From the NCBI GenBank assembly GCA_001692895.1, contig KV748190.1:1327645-1391644 (forward strand): a DNA stretch of 64,000 bases, read 5' to 3'. This document shows positions 33,593 through 46,000 of this stretch, in pieces. The position numbers were made by a program, and so were the translations under genes. How positions within the stretch are numbered: the first letter of the stretch is position 1; every line of letters begins with the position of its first letter. Below the pieces are notes generated by a model. It saw only the letters and a program-made list of their open reading frames with translations. It did no database searches and was not told the DNA's origin. Source of the stretch: Cenococcum geophilum 1.58 (lineage: Eukaryota; Ascomycota; Dothideomycetes; Gloniales; Gloniaceae).

Positions 33593-34330
33593 TACCTCCC
33601 CTACCAAGAACGTTATCCCCTAACGTTCTATAATATAGAAGAATAGCAAAACGAAAGTATAGTAAAAGCAGAATAAATAAAGGAAAGCATATCCCTAAAC
33701 GAACGCAGGTAACTATATCCTTAGCCCTTCTATAGAACTGCTCTACGGCATCTTTCCGTTACCTATAGCTAAGATCCGATTTTCCTACTAGCAGTAACTA
33801 GGACAGCAGTAAACCAAAAATAATAATAGCAGTAATAGTAGTAGCAGTAATAGTGGTATAAACAGTAATAAAAGCAGACAGTTAGTGCGGTAAAATAAAA
33901 TAGAACAGTTAGCGGTAGAGCACTCGGCAGAAGAACTTGGTAACAGTTAGTAAGCAATAGGATATCTAGCAGCAGAACTTTTAGTAGCAGAAATCTCGGT
34001 AGCGGCAGACGGTCAATAGTAGTCAGTCAGTAGCTGTTAGTTAATACAGTAGTAGCAGTAGTAGCAGTAGCAGCATGGTTAATAGCAGTGATCAGTAGTA
34101 GTCAGTTAGGGGCGGCTAGTCGGAACAGCGGCGGCGGGGCAATCAAAACGGTAGGGTATGGCGGTTGGGAGAGCAGCAGTAGAGCAGTCAAAATAGCATT
34201 AGGCCTAGAACAGGTCGGTTAGAATAGTTAGACGATATAACAGATCTAGTAGATCTAGCAGCGGTATAGATCTAGCAACGGTATAGATCTAGCAACGGTA
34301 CAGATCTAGAACAGTAGAGATAGAGCAGTT
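33593..34330. repeat. Element E simple-sequence region
   Basis: Interrupted CAG/TAG trinucleotide runs (AGCAGTAATAGTAGTAGC at about 33828, again near 34045-34080) and a 17-bp unit AGATCTAGCAACGGTAC repeated about four times at 34237-34312. The polypurine tract is at the left edge. No coding potential; the short antisense ORF at 33769-33957 is a by-product of the repeats. Confidence 0.75.
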
Positions 34331-36440
34331 AATTAAGATAGTAGAGGCCTTGGCTTAATTTAATCGTTTAGTTAGTCGTTTAATATCAAGACTCTGCATC
34401 TGGCTCTGTATTAGTCTGCATTATACGCAGCTTCTTAGTTAAGGCTCCGCCCGTGGCTTCGCATCAGGCCCTACATCTAGCTATACGTCTAGCTGTGCGT
34501 CTAGCTGCGCATCTAGCTGTGCATTAGTAGCTCTGCATTGCATATTCTGCGTCCATGTCTGCATGCATGCCTATATACCTACTTTAACTGCTAGCCAAAG
34601 ACTATCTAATTGGTCGGCGACGACGTGCTACAACTAATCGTTCGGTCATTTAATTAAGGTAGAAAGTCAGCCCAGTTAAAGGCCCTAATTGTCCTAATTT
34701 AAATGCGGAGACGGCGTTTAACTAATCGAGATTTAATAAGGCCCTGGCTTGACTTAAGGTGTCTTTTACTATATATATAACTGAGGCTTTGCATCCGAAG
34801 ACAGTTAATTAAAACTTCCGTATAGACGTCTAATTGGTTAAGGCTCCGCATCTACCATTTAATTAAGGCTTTGTATATATAGGCGTCTAGTCAGGCTACC
34901 GTACTGCTGTCTAATTAAGGCTCTGCACCTATATGCTCTATATCCGTAAACTCCGTATATAACTCCGTGTAAGACTCCATATAAAGCTCTATATCTATAT
35001 CTATAGGAAAGATCGTTCTAGTTAACCAATCCGTAGGCATCGAGGCGGGCGGCAGTTAATTAATAAGGGGGGGACAGCTACGGGAAGAGGCTCTCGTAGA
35101 GGCTCTAAGATATTAATTGACTACGCTTCTAACGTTCTATTGGCCGTATACTAATTTCCTAGTTAGGTCTAGTGCCTATCTGTCTACTATTGTAGAATCT
35201 TTAACTGCTAATTAAAGATATCTAACGGCGACGGTAACTAATCCGACTTAACTATAGAGGCGGCGTCCAATTAATTAAGATTTAACTAAGGCTCTGGCTT
35301 AACTTAAGGCGTAATATACCGCGCGTATAACTAAGGCTGTGTATCTATACGTGTTTAGTTAAGCTCCTATATCGTTATCTAATTAAGGCTCTATATCCGT
35401 AGTCGATTAAGGCTCTTAGTATCCCCTAGACGTCTAATCCAGAGACCTATTTTAAGACTTCCTTCCTTATAAGCATAAATGGCAGCTTCTAGTAGACTAT
35501 TTTCGCGGGCCCGTTGCTTTCCTAGGACGTCCTTGCTTAACTCTTTTGGCATATCCTTAGGCTTTTGCGGCTGCTGCTGTAGGCCCTACTACTAGCAGTA
35601 CGCTCGCGTATCCTTAATCTTCCTCTAGCTTAAGGACCCTCTTAGAATTATCTTCTACTTCTAGTCTCTTTATTATTGTCCTGCTAACTCCGCGCTTCGT
35701 CTAGGTCATCCTTTAAAACCATCTAGTAGCGGCTTCTCGGTTACTATAACTACCTCTATTATATATCTCTTGCCCTTATATCCATAATAGTCCTTTGTTA
35801 AAATAACCTCTAAGGAAAAGCGCTAGCTCCTATACGTCTAATTCCTATTCCCCTTATAATCCTTAACAAGGTCCTTTACTAGCTTAGCTAGATACAGCTC
35901 AGTCCTGTCTTTAGTCGCATAAGAATAGCTTAGGCTTAAGGTGGTTAGCTATGCCCTATACAATCTCTTACAGAGTATCCTTATCTTCTCTTATCCTGCA
36001 GTGCCTCTTTATATACTACTTTACCATTTCCGCGGTGCTTGTTTTCCAATATTATGCTACTACCCTTATATAGGTCCCTTCCTTACCGCGGTATCCGTTC
36101 TCGTCGTGCAGCTAGCGCAGTACTGAATTCGGATAGCAGTGACAGTTATGTTACAATTAGTCGTCGTTTAATTAAGGAACAAGGTCGGCCCGGTTAAAGG
36201 CTCTAATCTAACAACATTTGACTAATTTAACTTAGTAACGGCCACGTGCTAACATCAAGGCTCTAGCTTGATTCGATTCTTTAACTAGTCGTAGCTTCTG
36301 TGCAGTTATTTAGCTGATTAAGGTTTCCGTGCAGTCGTTTAATTAAGGCTCTGCGTACAGCTCTGCGTGCAGCTCTACGTTATATAATCGGCTCTATATC
36401 CATGCAATTAATTAAGGCTCTTAGTGCCGTTCTCGTCGTA
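34331..36440. repeat. Element E degenerate long-period repeat array
   Basis: A unit close to TTAATTAAGGCTCTGCATC recurs about twenty times in varied states (for example 34905-34925, 35385, 36340-36360, 36410). Larger similar blocks begin near 34605, 35215 and 36140 and share GGCCCGGTTAAAGGCTCTAAT-like, then GGCTCTGGCTTGACTTAAGG-like stretches in order. Rich in CA/TG compared with flanking elements. Confidence 0.65.
35445..36120 (-). pseudogene. Degenerate minus-strand reading frame in element E, unknown
   Basis: The minus strand reads LYLAKLVKDLVKDYKGN and then FSLEVILTKDYYGYKGKRY and IIEVVIVTEKPLLDGFKG in one frame with few stops. Charged, with plausible beta-strand pattern. I do not recognise it. 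It sits 3' of the gag-like frame, where a protease or accessory protein would be expected, and between blocks of the repeat array. Confidence 0.45.
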
Positions 36441-36459
36441 TAGCTGCATTATTAAATTC

Positions 36460-36590
36460 TAAGGGCGGTATAGAGTTCTGCTAGCTCTATTGCTAAATAG
36501 ACTAATTAGGATTTTCCATCCCCGGGATAGAAAATTGCTATTAGCTCGGCGACAGGCGGTAAGCTAAGCTAACATCTTTACAGTAGGTCG
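36460..36590. repeat. Palindromic block shared with element F
   Basis: The plus strand here matches the minus strand of element F at about 42765-42900: GGCGGTATAGAGTTCT, then ACTAATTAGGATTTTCCATC, a GATTTTC/GAAAAT inverted repeat, GCTATTAGCTCGG and GGCGGTAAGCTAA. Orientation relative to its element is opposite to that in F. Confidence 0.75.
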
Positions 36591-36699
36591 TCGCGACTAA
36601 CGCGTCTTAACGTATTGCGATTAAGAAAATAAACAAGGAAAGGAGCTTTAGAAAATACTATAATTAAGTAGATAAATAGAAATCTTTTATACGGCCGTT

Positions 36700-39250
36700 A
36701 CCTACGTCCCCTCCCCTACCTTAGAACTTAACTGTCCCCTAGTTAAACATCCTATACCTACTACGGAGCCTACTATGGGTTAATAGTTAACCTAGTTAAG
36801 CGTCCGTCTCCAAAACTATCTCTAAGGATTAAATAATTTATTTTCCTTCCTAGCTTCAGCTGTCTTATCCGCAGGCTATAACTTAATCTAGATATAATCT
36901 CCTAATAGTACATTCTTCTCCTACTACGGAGCCTATACGTTAATAGCTGTCCTAGTTACACGGCTATCTCTAAGGGTCTATAGACGTTACTAGCTCGGTA
37001 TTACTACTAAGTCCATTAGTTATACTTAATAGTAATCCTCCTAGTTCATACGTATTCCGTTACTATTCTTTAACACTACCCCATTATAGAAAGTAGTAAA
37101 ATCCGTCTATACTATATGGACCTATTTCTATATCTATCCTTACCCTTCTATTTTCTAATATACCTATCTATCTAGGTCTATTCCTTAGTACATACAAAGC
37201 CAGTTCTTAATACTTTTTAATTGTCCTTTATTACTAAGCCACGACAGTTTAGGTCTAGGTCGTTCGCGTATCCTAGCTACTAGTCTTCCTTAAGCAGATA
37301 GATATACAAATCCTTACTAAATAAGATCCTTTAGCTCTTAGCATTTATCCTTAGTAAAATGGTGGCCTCCTCTATATCTAAAACAGGTCTACCAGCCTTG
37401 TCTTTACGTGCCTCGCTAACCCCATACGTCCTACTGTGGCCGTCTAAAGGTAGTAAAATCTTGCGGATATTAAGAACCTTGCGGATATTAAAAGTTTTAC
37501 GGAGGTCGATAGTCTCGTAGAATAAAGGGAGCTTGGGTGCTGTTCCGCCAGTCTTTATATTCTAGCACTAGGCTATATCCCTATACTAGGCTTTAAACTA
37601 TAGCCTAATCCGTAGCAGGTAACTACTACTATATTAGGGCCTCTCCGCATATACCTAGTCTAACTAGGTTAAGAAGTCTTCCTTCCCTTTAGCGGTTAAT
37701 CTTATCCCTTTAAACCGGCTGCTAATTGCGGATTTATTAAACTAGCTAACAAAGGCTCTACTCCTTAGGGTCCATTTTTAGCAGACGATCTGCGCCCTTA
37801 TATAAACTAAGCCTATCCTCTATGGCTCTTAGTAACTAATAGAAGTTAAAGGACTTTCGTCTATCCGGATTAGCTCCCGTTTTAGCTATAGCGTATCTTT
37901 AATATTTAAGCGGAAGTCCTTTTATAAACCAGTATCCTCGCTTACTATTCTCTAGATTGCCTGCCTCCGTAACCCTTTAGGAGATTAGTGTAAACTGCCT
38001 ATAGTACTCGCGTATACTACTTGGCGGATTATCCCTATACTACCGTATATAGGCTTCTAAGAATTCTACCGTTTCTATCTATTAAAATTGGTCACTTCCT
38101 TAGTATTCTGCCCTAAGCTTTCTTATAAGCTCCGTCCAGTTACTAGCTATAAATTTAGGCAAGCTTTAAATCCACATTCTTATCTAGTAATCACAGTACT
38201 CCGGAAGACCCTAGTACTTCTCCTTACTCATTATATAGTGTCGGACGCATAACCGCTCATACTATTCGATAAACTGTAACATGTCCTATCCTATAAAGTA
38301 GGGAGTTCCAGTAGCTCCTAGGGCTAGTATAGGCTAAACTATAACGTAGATCTTGTCTCAAGCCGTTAATTGCTAGTTACGTACATCTAAAGCCTCCTTA
38401 GAAGCTTATAGGTGGTCATTACGGCTCTTATCCTTTGTCTACTAAGGGTTATCAGTCCTAGGGGTCGCAGGTAAGCGCTGCGGTAGGTCTACTTACATAG
38501 CCGCCTAAAATAAGGGTGTCCTAAATAGCTGTCCTAGCGGGACCTTAATAGGTACATACTGCGGCTAGTCTACTTATACAGCTATATCCTTAATAGAGGG
38601 TACCTACTTCTTAACGCCTAAAGGGGGGTCTCCCTAGGAGAGCACGGAGTCTTTATTATCTACTACCACTAGGTCTTAATACGTCCGTCTATTTTAGCCT
38701 TCCGTTACTCTACACGGTAGGGTGCTACTAAGCCTTACGCTTCTACTCACATCTACCTCTCTATAGAACGCCTCTAGAGCTACTGCTAACATAATCTAAA
38801 GAACTTAAAAGAGAATAAAGCTAAGCTAGAATAGAAAGCTTTTAAGGACAGATCTAATCTTGTGTGCTTATAACCTTACTTAATACCGCGTCCTTTGTTC
38901 ATAAAGGGCAGTACTAACTTCCTTTACCGCCAAATATCTTAGATCTTATTTCCATCTAATTAATCAGCCCTTAGCTACCTACCGTCTCTATATCTTTAAT
39001 AAGTTCTAGCTATACTTATACGTGCATAGGTGGCAAGATATCGGGTAGAGATATTGGGTAGAGATATTAGGTAACTCCAACCGTCGGTTAAAGCTATCTA
39101 ATTAGCTTACTAGTTTGCTTAACGTCTATATACGTAACTATTCGAGACCCTACTCTTTCTATAACTATATAGATAACTAAGTCGGTAACCAAGTTAAGGT
39201 AGTAAAGAAATCCGATTTAGGTTAATAGACCTATAGTCTTTTACTTCTTG
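36700..39250 (-). pseudogene. gag: Element E gag-like protein
   Basis: On the minus strand, about 38310-38060 reads GTPYFIGQDMLQFIEQYERL, then YWGLPEYCDYWIRMWIQSLP and FIASNWTELIRKLRAEYW. Gln and Trp codons are partly TAG. The pattern F-x-G-x-D/N-x4-F-x2-QYE, then a Pro-Tyr-Cys helix, then W-x-E-L-x-x-x-L-x-x-EY is one I associate with gag proteins of fungal LTR elements. Further 3' on the same strand come YETIDLRKTFNIRK (with a near-tandem CTTGCGGATATTAA at 37452-37495) and AGRPVLDIEEATILL. No zinc knuckle was confirmed. The N-terminus is unresolved. Confidence 0.68.
39076..39115 (-). repeat. Palindrome-containing motif shared with D and F
   Basis: The minus strand reads AAGCTAATTAGATAGC then TTTAACCGACGGTT. 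It matches the D and F versions (CTAATTAGACAACTTTAACC, then GGTTAAAGTT) with a degraded palindrome. Confidence 0.7.
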
Positions 39251-39511
39251 TTACCACTCTTTAGCCTATACATTAAGTCTAATATCCGTCTTTTCTACTG
39301 TCTTTTGGTTTAGGGACTACCTAGTTCCCCTTACTATCCAATACTACCTAGTTCTTTAGTTCTGCTGTCTTGTCTATCTAGCTAGCGGTTCTTCTATAGC
39401 TGGCGGTTCTTCTATAATCGTAGTATATTCCTACGTATCTCCTATATATATAGCACTAAACTTCTAATCTAAAGAGCTTGCCGTCGTCCCTACGCGGAAT
39501 GCCATAAAATA

Positions 39512-39751
39512 TATAGGAGGGTACGACCTCTCTAAGATAGGAAAGTCACAGTGCTATCTATCTGTTGGTCGGTCGGTTAGTTATAATCAGTTAGTAGAAC
39601 AGTTAATAAGAAAGAAAGAAAAGAGTGTATTTCCGGTAACTAGTAGAGTCGTAATATATATAAGATAGAGGGAAGAAAGAAGGAAGCCAAAGGCTCTATA
39701 AATATAGGAAAATGCCAAGACAGTAGGCGACGTCCAGTCTACACCACCACA
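39512..39751 (-). repeat. Element E 5' LTR (240 bp)
   Basis: Starts TATAGGAGGG where the other copy has TGTGGGAGGG (TG to TA) and ends CTACACCACCACA. The flanking minus-strand sequence TGGCATTCCGCG, a few bases away, begins with TGG and could be a primer-binding site, but I cannot assign a tRNA. Confidence 0.92.
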
Positions 39752-39755
39752 GTAC

Positions 39756-42497
39756 TAGTAGAGTATTATTACCGCCTAGATATATTTTTATAAAAGAAAG
39801 CTAAGAAGCTACTAGAATACTAACTATATAACTATAAAATTATACTTAAAGAAGGAAAGCAGCCTAGATTTAGACCCCTATATAGGATATCCTAAAATAA
39901 ACTCTAAGTACTATAGAAGTATTTAGACGAGAACCTAAGTAAAGGATTTATTAGAGCAAGCTCGTCACCTATAGCCGTATTAGTAATCTTTGTTAAAAAA
40001 CCTAGTAGCGGTCTACGCTTCTATATAAACTACTAAGCTTTTAACGCCGTTACTATTAAGAACTAATATCTAATCCCGTTAATATAAAAGACGCTAAACT
40101 AACTAAATAAGGCTCGCTACTATATAAAGCTTAATATTATCTCTGTATTTAACCATCTCCGTATAATAAAAGGAGATAAATAGCTTACTATATTTTGTAC
40201 TCGGTATAGATTATTTAAATACTTAGTAATGCTATTTAGCCTCGCAAATACTCTAAGCTTGTTTTAATATTATATAAATAATACCCTATGTCCTTACCTA
40301 GACATTTTCTATACTACTTATATTAACGATATTTTAATATATAGTAATAACTTAACTAAATACTAAAAATATATTAACCTTATTTTATAAGCCTTATATA
40401 GAGCTAGTTTATAATTAGATATAAATAAATATAAGTTCTATAAAATAGAAGTCCTATACCTTAGACTTCTTATCTTTATAAACGGTATATAAATAGACCT
40501 AAAGAAGGTTAAAGTAATTGTAAGCTAGTAAGAACCTAAGAATATTAAGGATGTAAGAGCCTTTATAGGATTTACTAATTTCTACTAACGGTTTATTAAT
40601 AACTTCTCCGCCCTAGTTTTACCCCTTATAGCTCTAACCTAAAAGAATAAAGCCTTTGTCTTTAATAAGGAATATAAAAAGGCCTTTACCTATCTAAAGG
40701 TTATATTTACTACTACGCCCGTACTCTAATACTTTAACCTTAACCAAATAAGTGTTATAGAAGCTGACTTATTTAACTATATTACTAGAGGCATCTTATT
40801 TTAATATAATAAGGATAGAGTATTACACCCTATAGTATACTTCTTAAAATAACTAAGCCTAGCCAAATATAACTATAAGATCTATAATAAGGAATTATTA
40901 GCTATTATTAGATATTTTAAATAATAGCGACCTAAACTAGAAAGCGCTGGATTTCTAATTAAGGTCCTTAGTAACTATAAAAACCTATAATACTTTATAA
41001 CTATAAAATAGCTAAGCCACCGTTAGGCCCACTAGTTAAAATACCTATTCTATTTTTAATTCTTAATTACGTACTATCTAGGCGTTTAAGGCTAAAAGCC
41101 TAATATCCTAACCTAACGTTTATAAAATACGCTAGCACTAAAAAAAGCGCGCTCTTAGTAAAATTAGACTCTACTTTACCCTAAACTATTTAACCCTTCT
41201 ATTAAAGATATTATAGTATACATCCTTAAAATAACTAATTAATTAATTAAATAGATTATAACTAATAAATACTTAATAATGAGTTTATTTAAGAGACGCT
41301 TAAGCTAATATAAGATAGTATTAGACGCTCTAAAAGGATTTCTCTAAGTAAATGCAAAGCCTATAGGAACCGCTTATACTACTAGAACCGCCTAGTTATA
41401 CCTAACTATAATAAACTTAAGCTTAAGCTCCTTAAATCTATATATAACCTACTAGTAGCCGGCCACCCAGGCTAAGGAAAAACCCTAAAGCTACTATAAT
41501 AGGAGTATTACTAGCTAAATATATATAATATAACACGAAGGTATATCTCTAGCTACTATATCTGCTAATAAGCTAAAGCTTTATATAAGACGTATAACGG
41601 CCTACTAAAGCCACTACCTGTTCCGGACCAAAGATAAAAAAACATCTTAATTAACTTCGTTGTTAACCTTCCTATAAGTAAAGGCTGTATAAATATTATA
41701 GTAGTTATAGACCAACTATCTAAGATAAGGTACTTAATCGCCTGCCCTAATATATTAATGCCTACTGTTGCCTAATTATTTCTAGACTACGTATAGAAAC
41801 TCTATAGACTTCCTAAAATAATTATCTCCAATAAAGGTAGCTAGTTTATCTCTATATTTTAGAAGGAACTAATTACCTAACTCTATATTAAAGTACTACT
41901 ATCTACTATATATTACCTAAAAACAGACGGTTAAATAGAATAGTATATCTAGATATATATATTATATCTATAGAATAACTAAATAGACTAGCTTATATTT
42001 ACTAAGTTTATTATAAATAATTTTATCTCAGAAACTATAAAGATCTCTCCGTTTTTAGCTAACTATAGCTAATACCCATAAATAGGTTTTAAACCCTTTA
42101 GTAATATTCCTTGCCTCGCTTATTACGCCTTATAAGTTATAAAAGTAAATAAATTTATAAAAAAGATAGAGGAATTATAATAGTTTCTTACTAAGGAAAT
42201 AATATGGGCCTAATTTGTCTATAAAGCTATAGCAAATAAAAAATAAACCCTAGTACCAGCCTACTAAATTAGTAACTCTGTCTAGCTAGATATAAGAAAT
42301 CTAAATATAAAACAACCTATTAAAAAGCTTAATTAAAAGAACGCTAGCCCTTATAAAGTTAAGAAGGTTATCTCCTTTTATGCTTACTAACTAAAGCTCC
42401 CTAATACGGTTAAAATCCACTCCGTATTCTATATGTTAGTCCTCCGCCCTACTACCCCTATATTAAACGCCCTACCTAAATAGATATAGAACCCTCC
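39756..42497 (+). pseudogene. pol: Element C pol: RT, RNase H, integrase
   Basis: RT about 39840-40500: [29 protein letters not shown] and YINDILIYS at 40319-40345, where ATT-AAC replaces ATT-GAC. RNase H about 40720-41000 with AKYNYKIYNKELLAII. Integrase about 41460-42300: HPG near 41465, the core PISKGCINIIVVIDQLSKIRY and the IIISNKGSQF motif (usually SDRGxQF). The C-terminal part LVPAYQISNSVQLDIRNL then PYKVKKVISFYAYQLKLP matches the integrase tail before a chromodomain. Stops TAA/TAG throughout. Cut by element F at 42498-42502. Confidence 0.86.
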
Positions 42498-42502
42498 CTT
42501 AC

Positions 42503-42689
42503 TGTCACAGTGCTGTAATAAAGTAGACTAAATAACTATGTTGTGGTATAAAGAGGAAAAGAAGGTAAAAAGGGGGTATTGTATATAAATAGTAGGGCCG
42601 GCCGCTAAGGTACTAGTAGTAGGCTAGCTAATAGTAGGAAATAGTACGAGATAGTATAAAACAGTATGCGTTAGGTCAGTGCCGTAACA
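42503..42689 (-). repeat. Element F 3' LTR (187 bp)
   Basis: TGTCACAGTGCTG to CAGTGCCGTAACA on the plus strand. Differences from the other LTR are transitions (GGCCGGCCGC/GGCCGGCTGC, GTATATAAAT/GTATACAAAT). Confidence 0.95.
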
Positions 42690-42764
42690 GTACTCCTCTC
42701 CCCTAGATAGTTTGGTCCCTAAACTAAATAAATAACTCTAAAATAGGCAGTATTTAGGGTTGCC

Positions 42765-42975
42765 TATTTTTTACCGCAAAGAGATTAGTTTTGCTTACCG
42801 CCCTTAACTAAGCTAATGGCGATTTTCTATACCGGGTATAGAAAATCCTAATTAGTTAGTTTAGTAAGTAAGGTTAGTAGAACTCTATACCGCCACCTAA
42901 ATTAATCCGCGTAGCGTTTTTTGGCAAAAATCTAGCTAATTAGACAACTTTAACCGCTGGTTAAAGTTCTATAAT
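42765..42975. repeat. Element F 3' UTR with two palindromes
   Basis: A perfect 27-bp palindrome (13-bp arms GATTTTCTATACC around one G) at 42821-42847 and a second inverted repeat at 42946-42968 (arms AACTTTAACC and GGTTAAAGTT) preceded by CTAGCTAATTAGAC. The first block is also in element E (36460-36590), the second in D (22324-22346) and E (39076-39115). Confidence 0.8.
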
Positions 42976-43039
42976 ATCTTAACCACCGCAAATTTTAATA
43001 CGGTGGTCGGCTATAACCTTAGCGTGACTTTTCCTTATT

Positions 43040-46000
43040 TTATACCTAGTCTAGGGGTCCTAGCTTTTTAGGGTATTGCTTATAGAAGCGCTATATAGCC
43101 TATTTATAACCCTTTAGGTCTTCTTTTAGCTGCTAAGTTATATCCTTATAATATTTCTATTTAATTTTATAAGTTAGGCCGTAGGGGTCTTTATTATATA
43201 TATTAAGGATTTTCTTAAACTCCTATTTGTCTTCTATATTACCGTTATTATCTCTCTCTGCTACTTGTTCTTGTATATTACGGCGCTTTACAGTATTAAT
43301 ATTTACTTAGCTAGGGATCTCTTTAGCAGCCTAGAGGCGGACCTTAGATATATAGAAGGATTTATTTACTTAGATATAGTCTAGGAGGTCTACTATAACT
43401 ACCCTTTAATATACTGTAAGTACGGGGTATAGGCCGTCCTATTTATTGTCCTATTTCTTCTTAGGTCTATTTATCTTTATATTTTTTAAGCTAACTATAA
43501 CTATATCGCCTTTATAGAATAACGCGCTTTTATCCCTATAGGTATTAGTATTATCTTTATAGCGTTACTATAAAATCTAGGCTAGGGCCTTAAGCTATAT
43601 TAATATCCGCTTAAAGCGGTTGGCTATAGAGTCTACGTAAAAGAACTCCTTCTTTACTTATGCTAATAGTATTAGTAGGTAAGGGCCAGTAGGCTTAATT
43701 CCGAGGTAAGGGTTAAAGCTATAGTTTATAAAAAATGGGGAGATACCTATGCTCTTATTAACTTGGTTATTTATAGCAAACTTAGTAAGTAGTAGGTAGT
43801 TAACCTAGTTATCCTATATAAAGCTAATAAAAGCATAAAGGTACTTATTTACGGCAGCGTTAATAATTTTAGTTTAGCCGTCTATTTCTAGGTACTAGGC
43901 TAAGCTTAGTCTTAAGGTTATCTTAAGGCGTTTACTTAATCGTTACTAGAAGTCGTTAATAAATTATATACCGTAATTAGAGATAATTATACTTAGTATA
44001 TTATGGAGCTTATATATATTATTAATAAAGCCGTTAACTAGCTCCTTTATTAAGAGTCCTATTACTAAAACAAGGTGTTATATTTTAGTTAGGCGGTCTA
44101 TAATAACAAGAATATATTTATATGCCTTACCGTGGCGTTAGTATACCAGTAGTGTTATAATATAGTTAATCGAAATATTGGTTTATGGGCGAGTAGGTAA
44201 TTCTAGTAGCTTTAGGAAACTAGGCGGGGCAGAATAGGGGGTTTTAGTATAAAAGTATAGGGCACAGTCTTTAATAAAGGTAGCCGTAAATTAAGAGATT
44301 TCTAGCCACTAGTATATTTAGTTTAAGAGGTTAAGGGTTTTAACCCGGCCGGGGTAATTAATAGGGCCGCTGCTATAAGAGCAATAGATAACTTCTAGGT
44401 AAAGGTCTAGGGCGTTAGGGATAAAGAGATATTAGCGGAAGTAGATCTATTTGTTAATAATACTATATTCTAACTTATTATAATAGAGTAATTTTCTAAT
44501 CTTCTTTAGCTAATGGCGAGCTTTCTAATTACGTAGGGCCGCTACTATATCTCTTACGAGTTTGTTCTCCTAGTATCCTAACTAAATTAACTTATTTAGT
44601 GACTTTTTAGCTATTTTAGGGTCTAGAGCGGCTATAAACTCCGTATTGTTAGAGTTATAGGACTTATATAGTAATTCTTCTAAGATTATAGGGTTAATTT
44701 TCTAGGGCGGTATAACGACTTAGGCTCGGTAGCAGAGGCGTTTATTATTAGCATCCTTAAGCCTTATTTCTAGTAGCTAGCTTAGGGCGTTAGGGAGCGT
44801 AGCTTTACTGCTAGGTCTATATATAATTATAAAGTTAAACTATAAAAGGAACTCTGCCTACCGGACTTGGCGTTAATTTAGCTGCTTAGTAGTTATAAAC
44901 GTCTATAGGTTTTTATAGTCGGTAATAATTTTAAACAGCTCCTTAGTCCCTTATAGCTTAGGACACTATTTCTCTAAAGCCTTAATAATAGCTAAGAGTT
45001 TTTTATTATAGATTTTATAGTTACACTCTAGCGTAAAGTGCTTTATAGAGAAGAATGCGACTAGTCTTAATTTACTGTTATTATTATACTGGGAAAAGAC
45101 TCCGCCAGAAGCCTAATTTAATACGTCTATCTTTACCACTGTCTTCTTTATATAGTTATAGTATGCTAGTACTAGTGCTAAGGTAAAGGCTCCCTTAATG
45201 GCCTTAAACAATTTGGCTTATTTTAGTCCCTATAGCCATCCGATATCCTTCTTTAGGAGTTTTATTATAGGTATAGTAACGGTAGAGTAGCCTTAAATAA
45301 ATTGTTAGTAGAAGTTTGCGAAGCTAAGAAATTATTATAGTTCTTTAATTAATGTTGGGTCCTTTTATTTCTATAAGGCCTATACCTTCTTAGGGTCCAT
45401 AGTTATACTATTAGTTAAGATAATTAAGCCGAGGTATTTTGTTTTAATAGAGTAGAACTTAAACTTATTAATATTAATCTAAAGTTTAGCATTACCGAGT
45501 CTTCGGATAACTTTATTTATATACTTAGTATACTTAGTGCGTATTTTAGAAAAAATAAGGACGTCGTTAAGGTAGGTAGTGTAGTAGTTGTTAAGGGCGT
45601 TATGTAAGATATAATTAATATAGTTCTAGAACGTGGCGGGTGTATTATAAAGGCTAAATAGTGTAACTAGTATTTTATAGAGTCCGAATTAGGTAATAAA
45701 TGCTATAAGCTACTTATAGCCCTCCGTAATCCGGATTTAGTTAAATGTAGCGATTATATTAAGTTTAGTAAAGTACTTAGTACTATAAAGTGCGTTAAGT
45801 GTCTTATAGATTAATAGCAGTAGGTACCAATTTTTAATAGTAACTGTGTTTAGGCCTTAGTAGTTATAGTAGATTTATATACCGCTACTAGGCTTAGTAG
45901 TAAGGAGGAGTAGTATAGTAGCTAGTAAGGTTAATTCGCGGATAAAACCCTTATCTAGCATCTTATTAATCCACTTTTTTATATACCTAAGTTTAGCAGG

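Larger units (their letters stand above)
33338..39751 (-). mobile_element. LTR element E, antisense, gag but no recognisable pol
   Basis: 6,414 bp. LTRs 33338-33592 (255 bp) and 39512-39751 (240 bp), both ending CCACCACA. TSD GTAC (33334-33337, 39752-39755), or GTACT if the first T is shared. The empty site reads AAAGGTACTAGTAG in C-prime near 51325, confirming the duplication. TACCTCCCCTACC after the left LTR is the reverse of a polypurine tract, and a gag-like frame lies on the minus strand, so the element is antisense. No RT, RNase H, integrase or protease was found in over 3 kb of interior that is instead repeat-rich. Confidence 0.85.

Noticed and set aside
33063..33957. Minus-strand frames of 61-85 codons
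   Set aside because: Antisense to element C protease/linker or inside the element E LTR and simple repeats; no family signal.
34331..36440. Regular repeats that could suggest a CRISPR array or satellite
   Set aside because: Units are degenerate, variably spaced and lie within an LTR element of a eukaryote; no spacers of uniform length.
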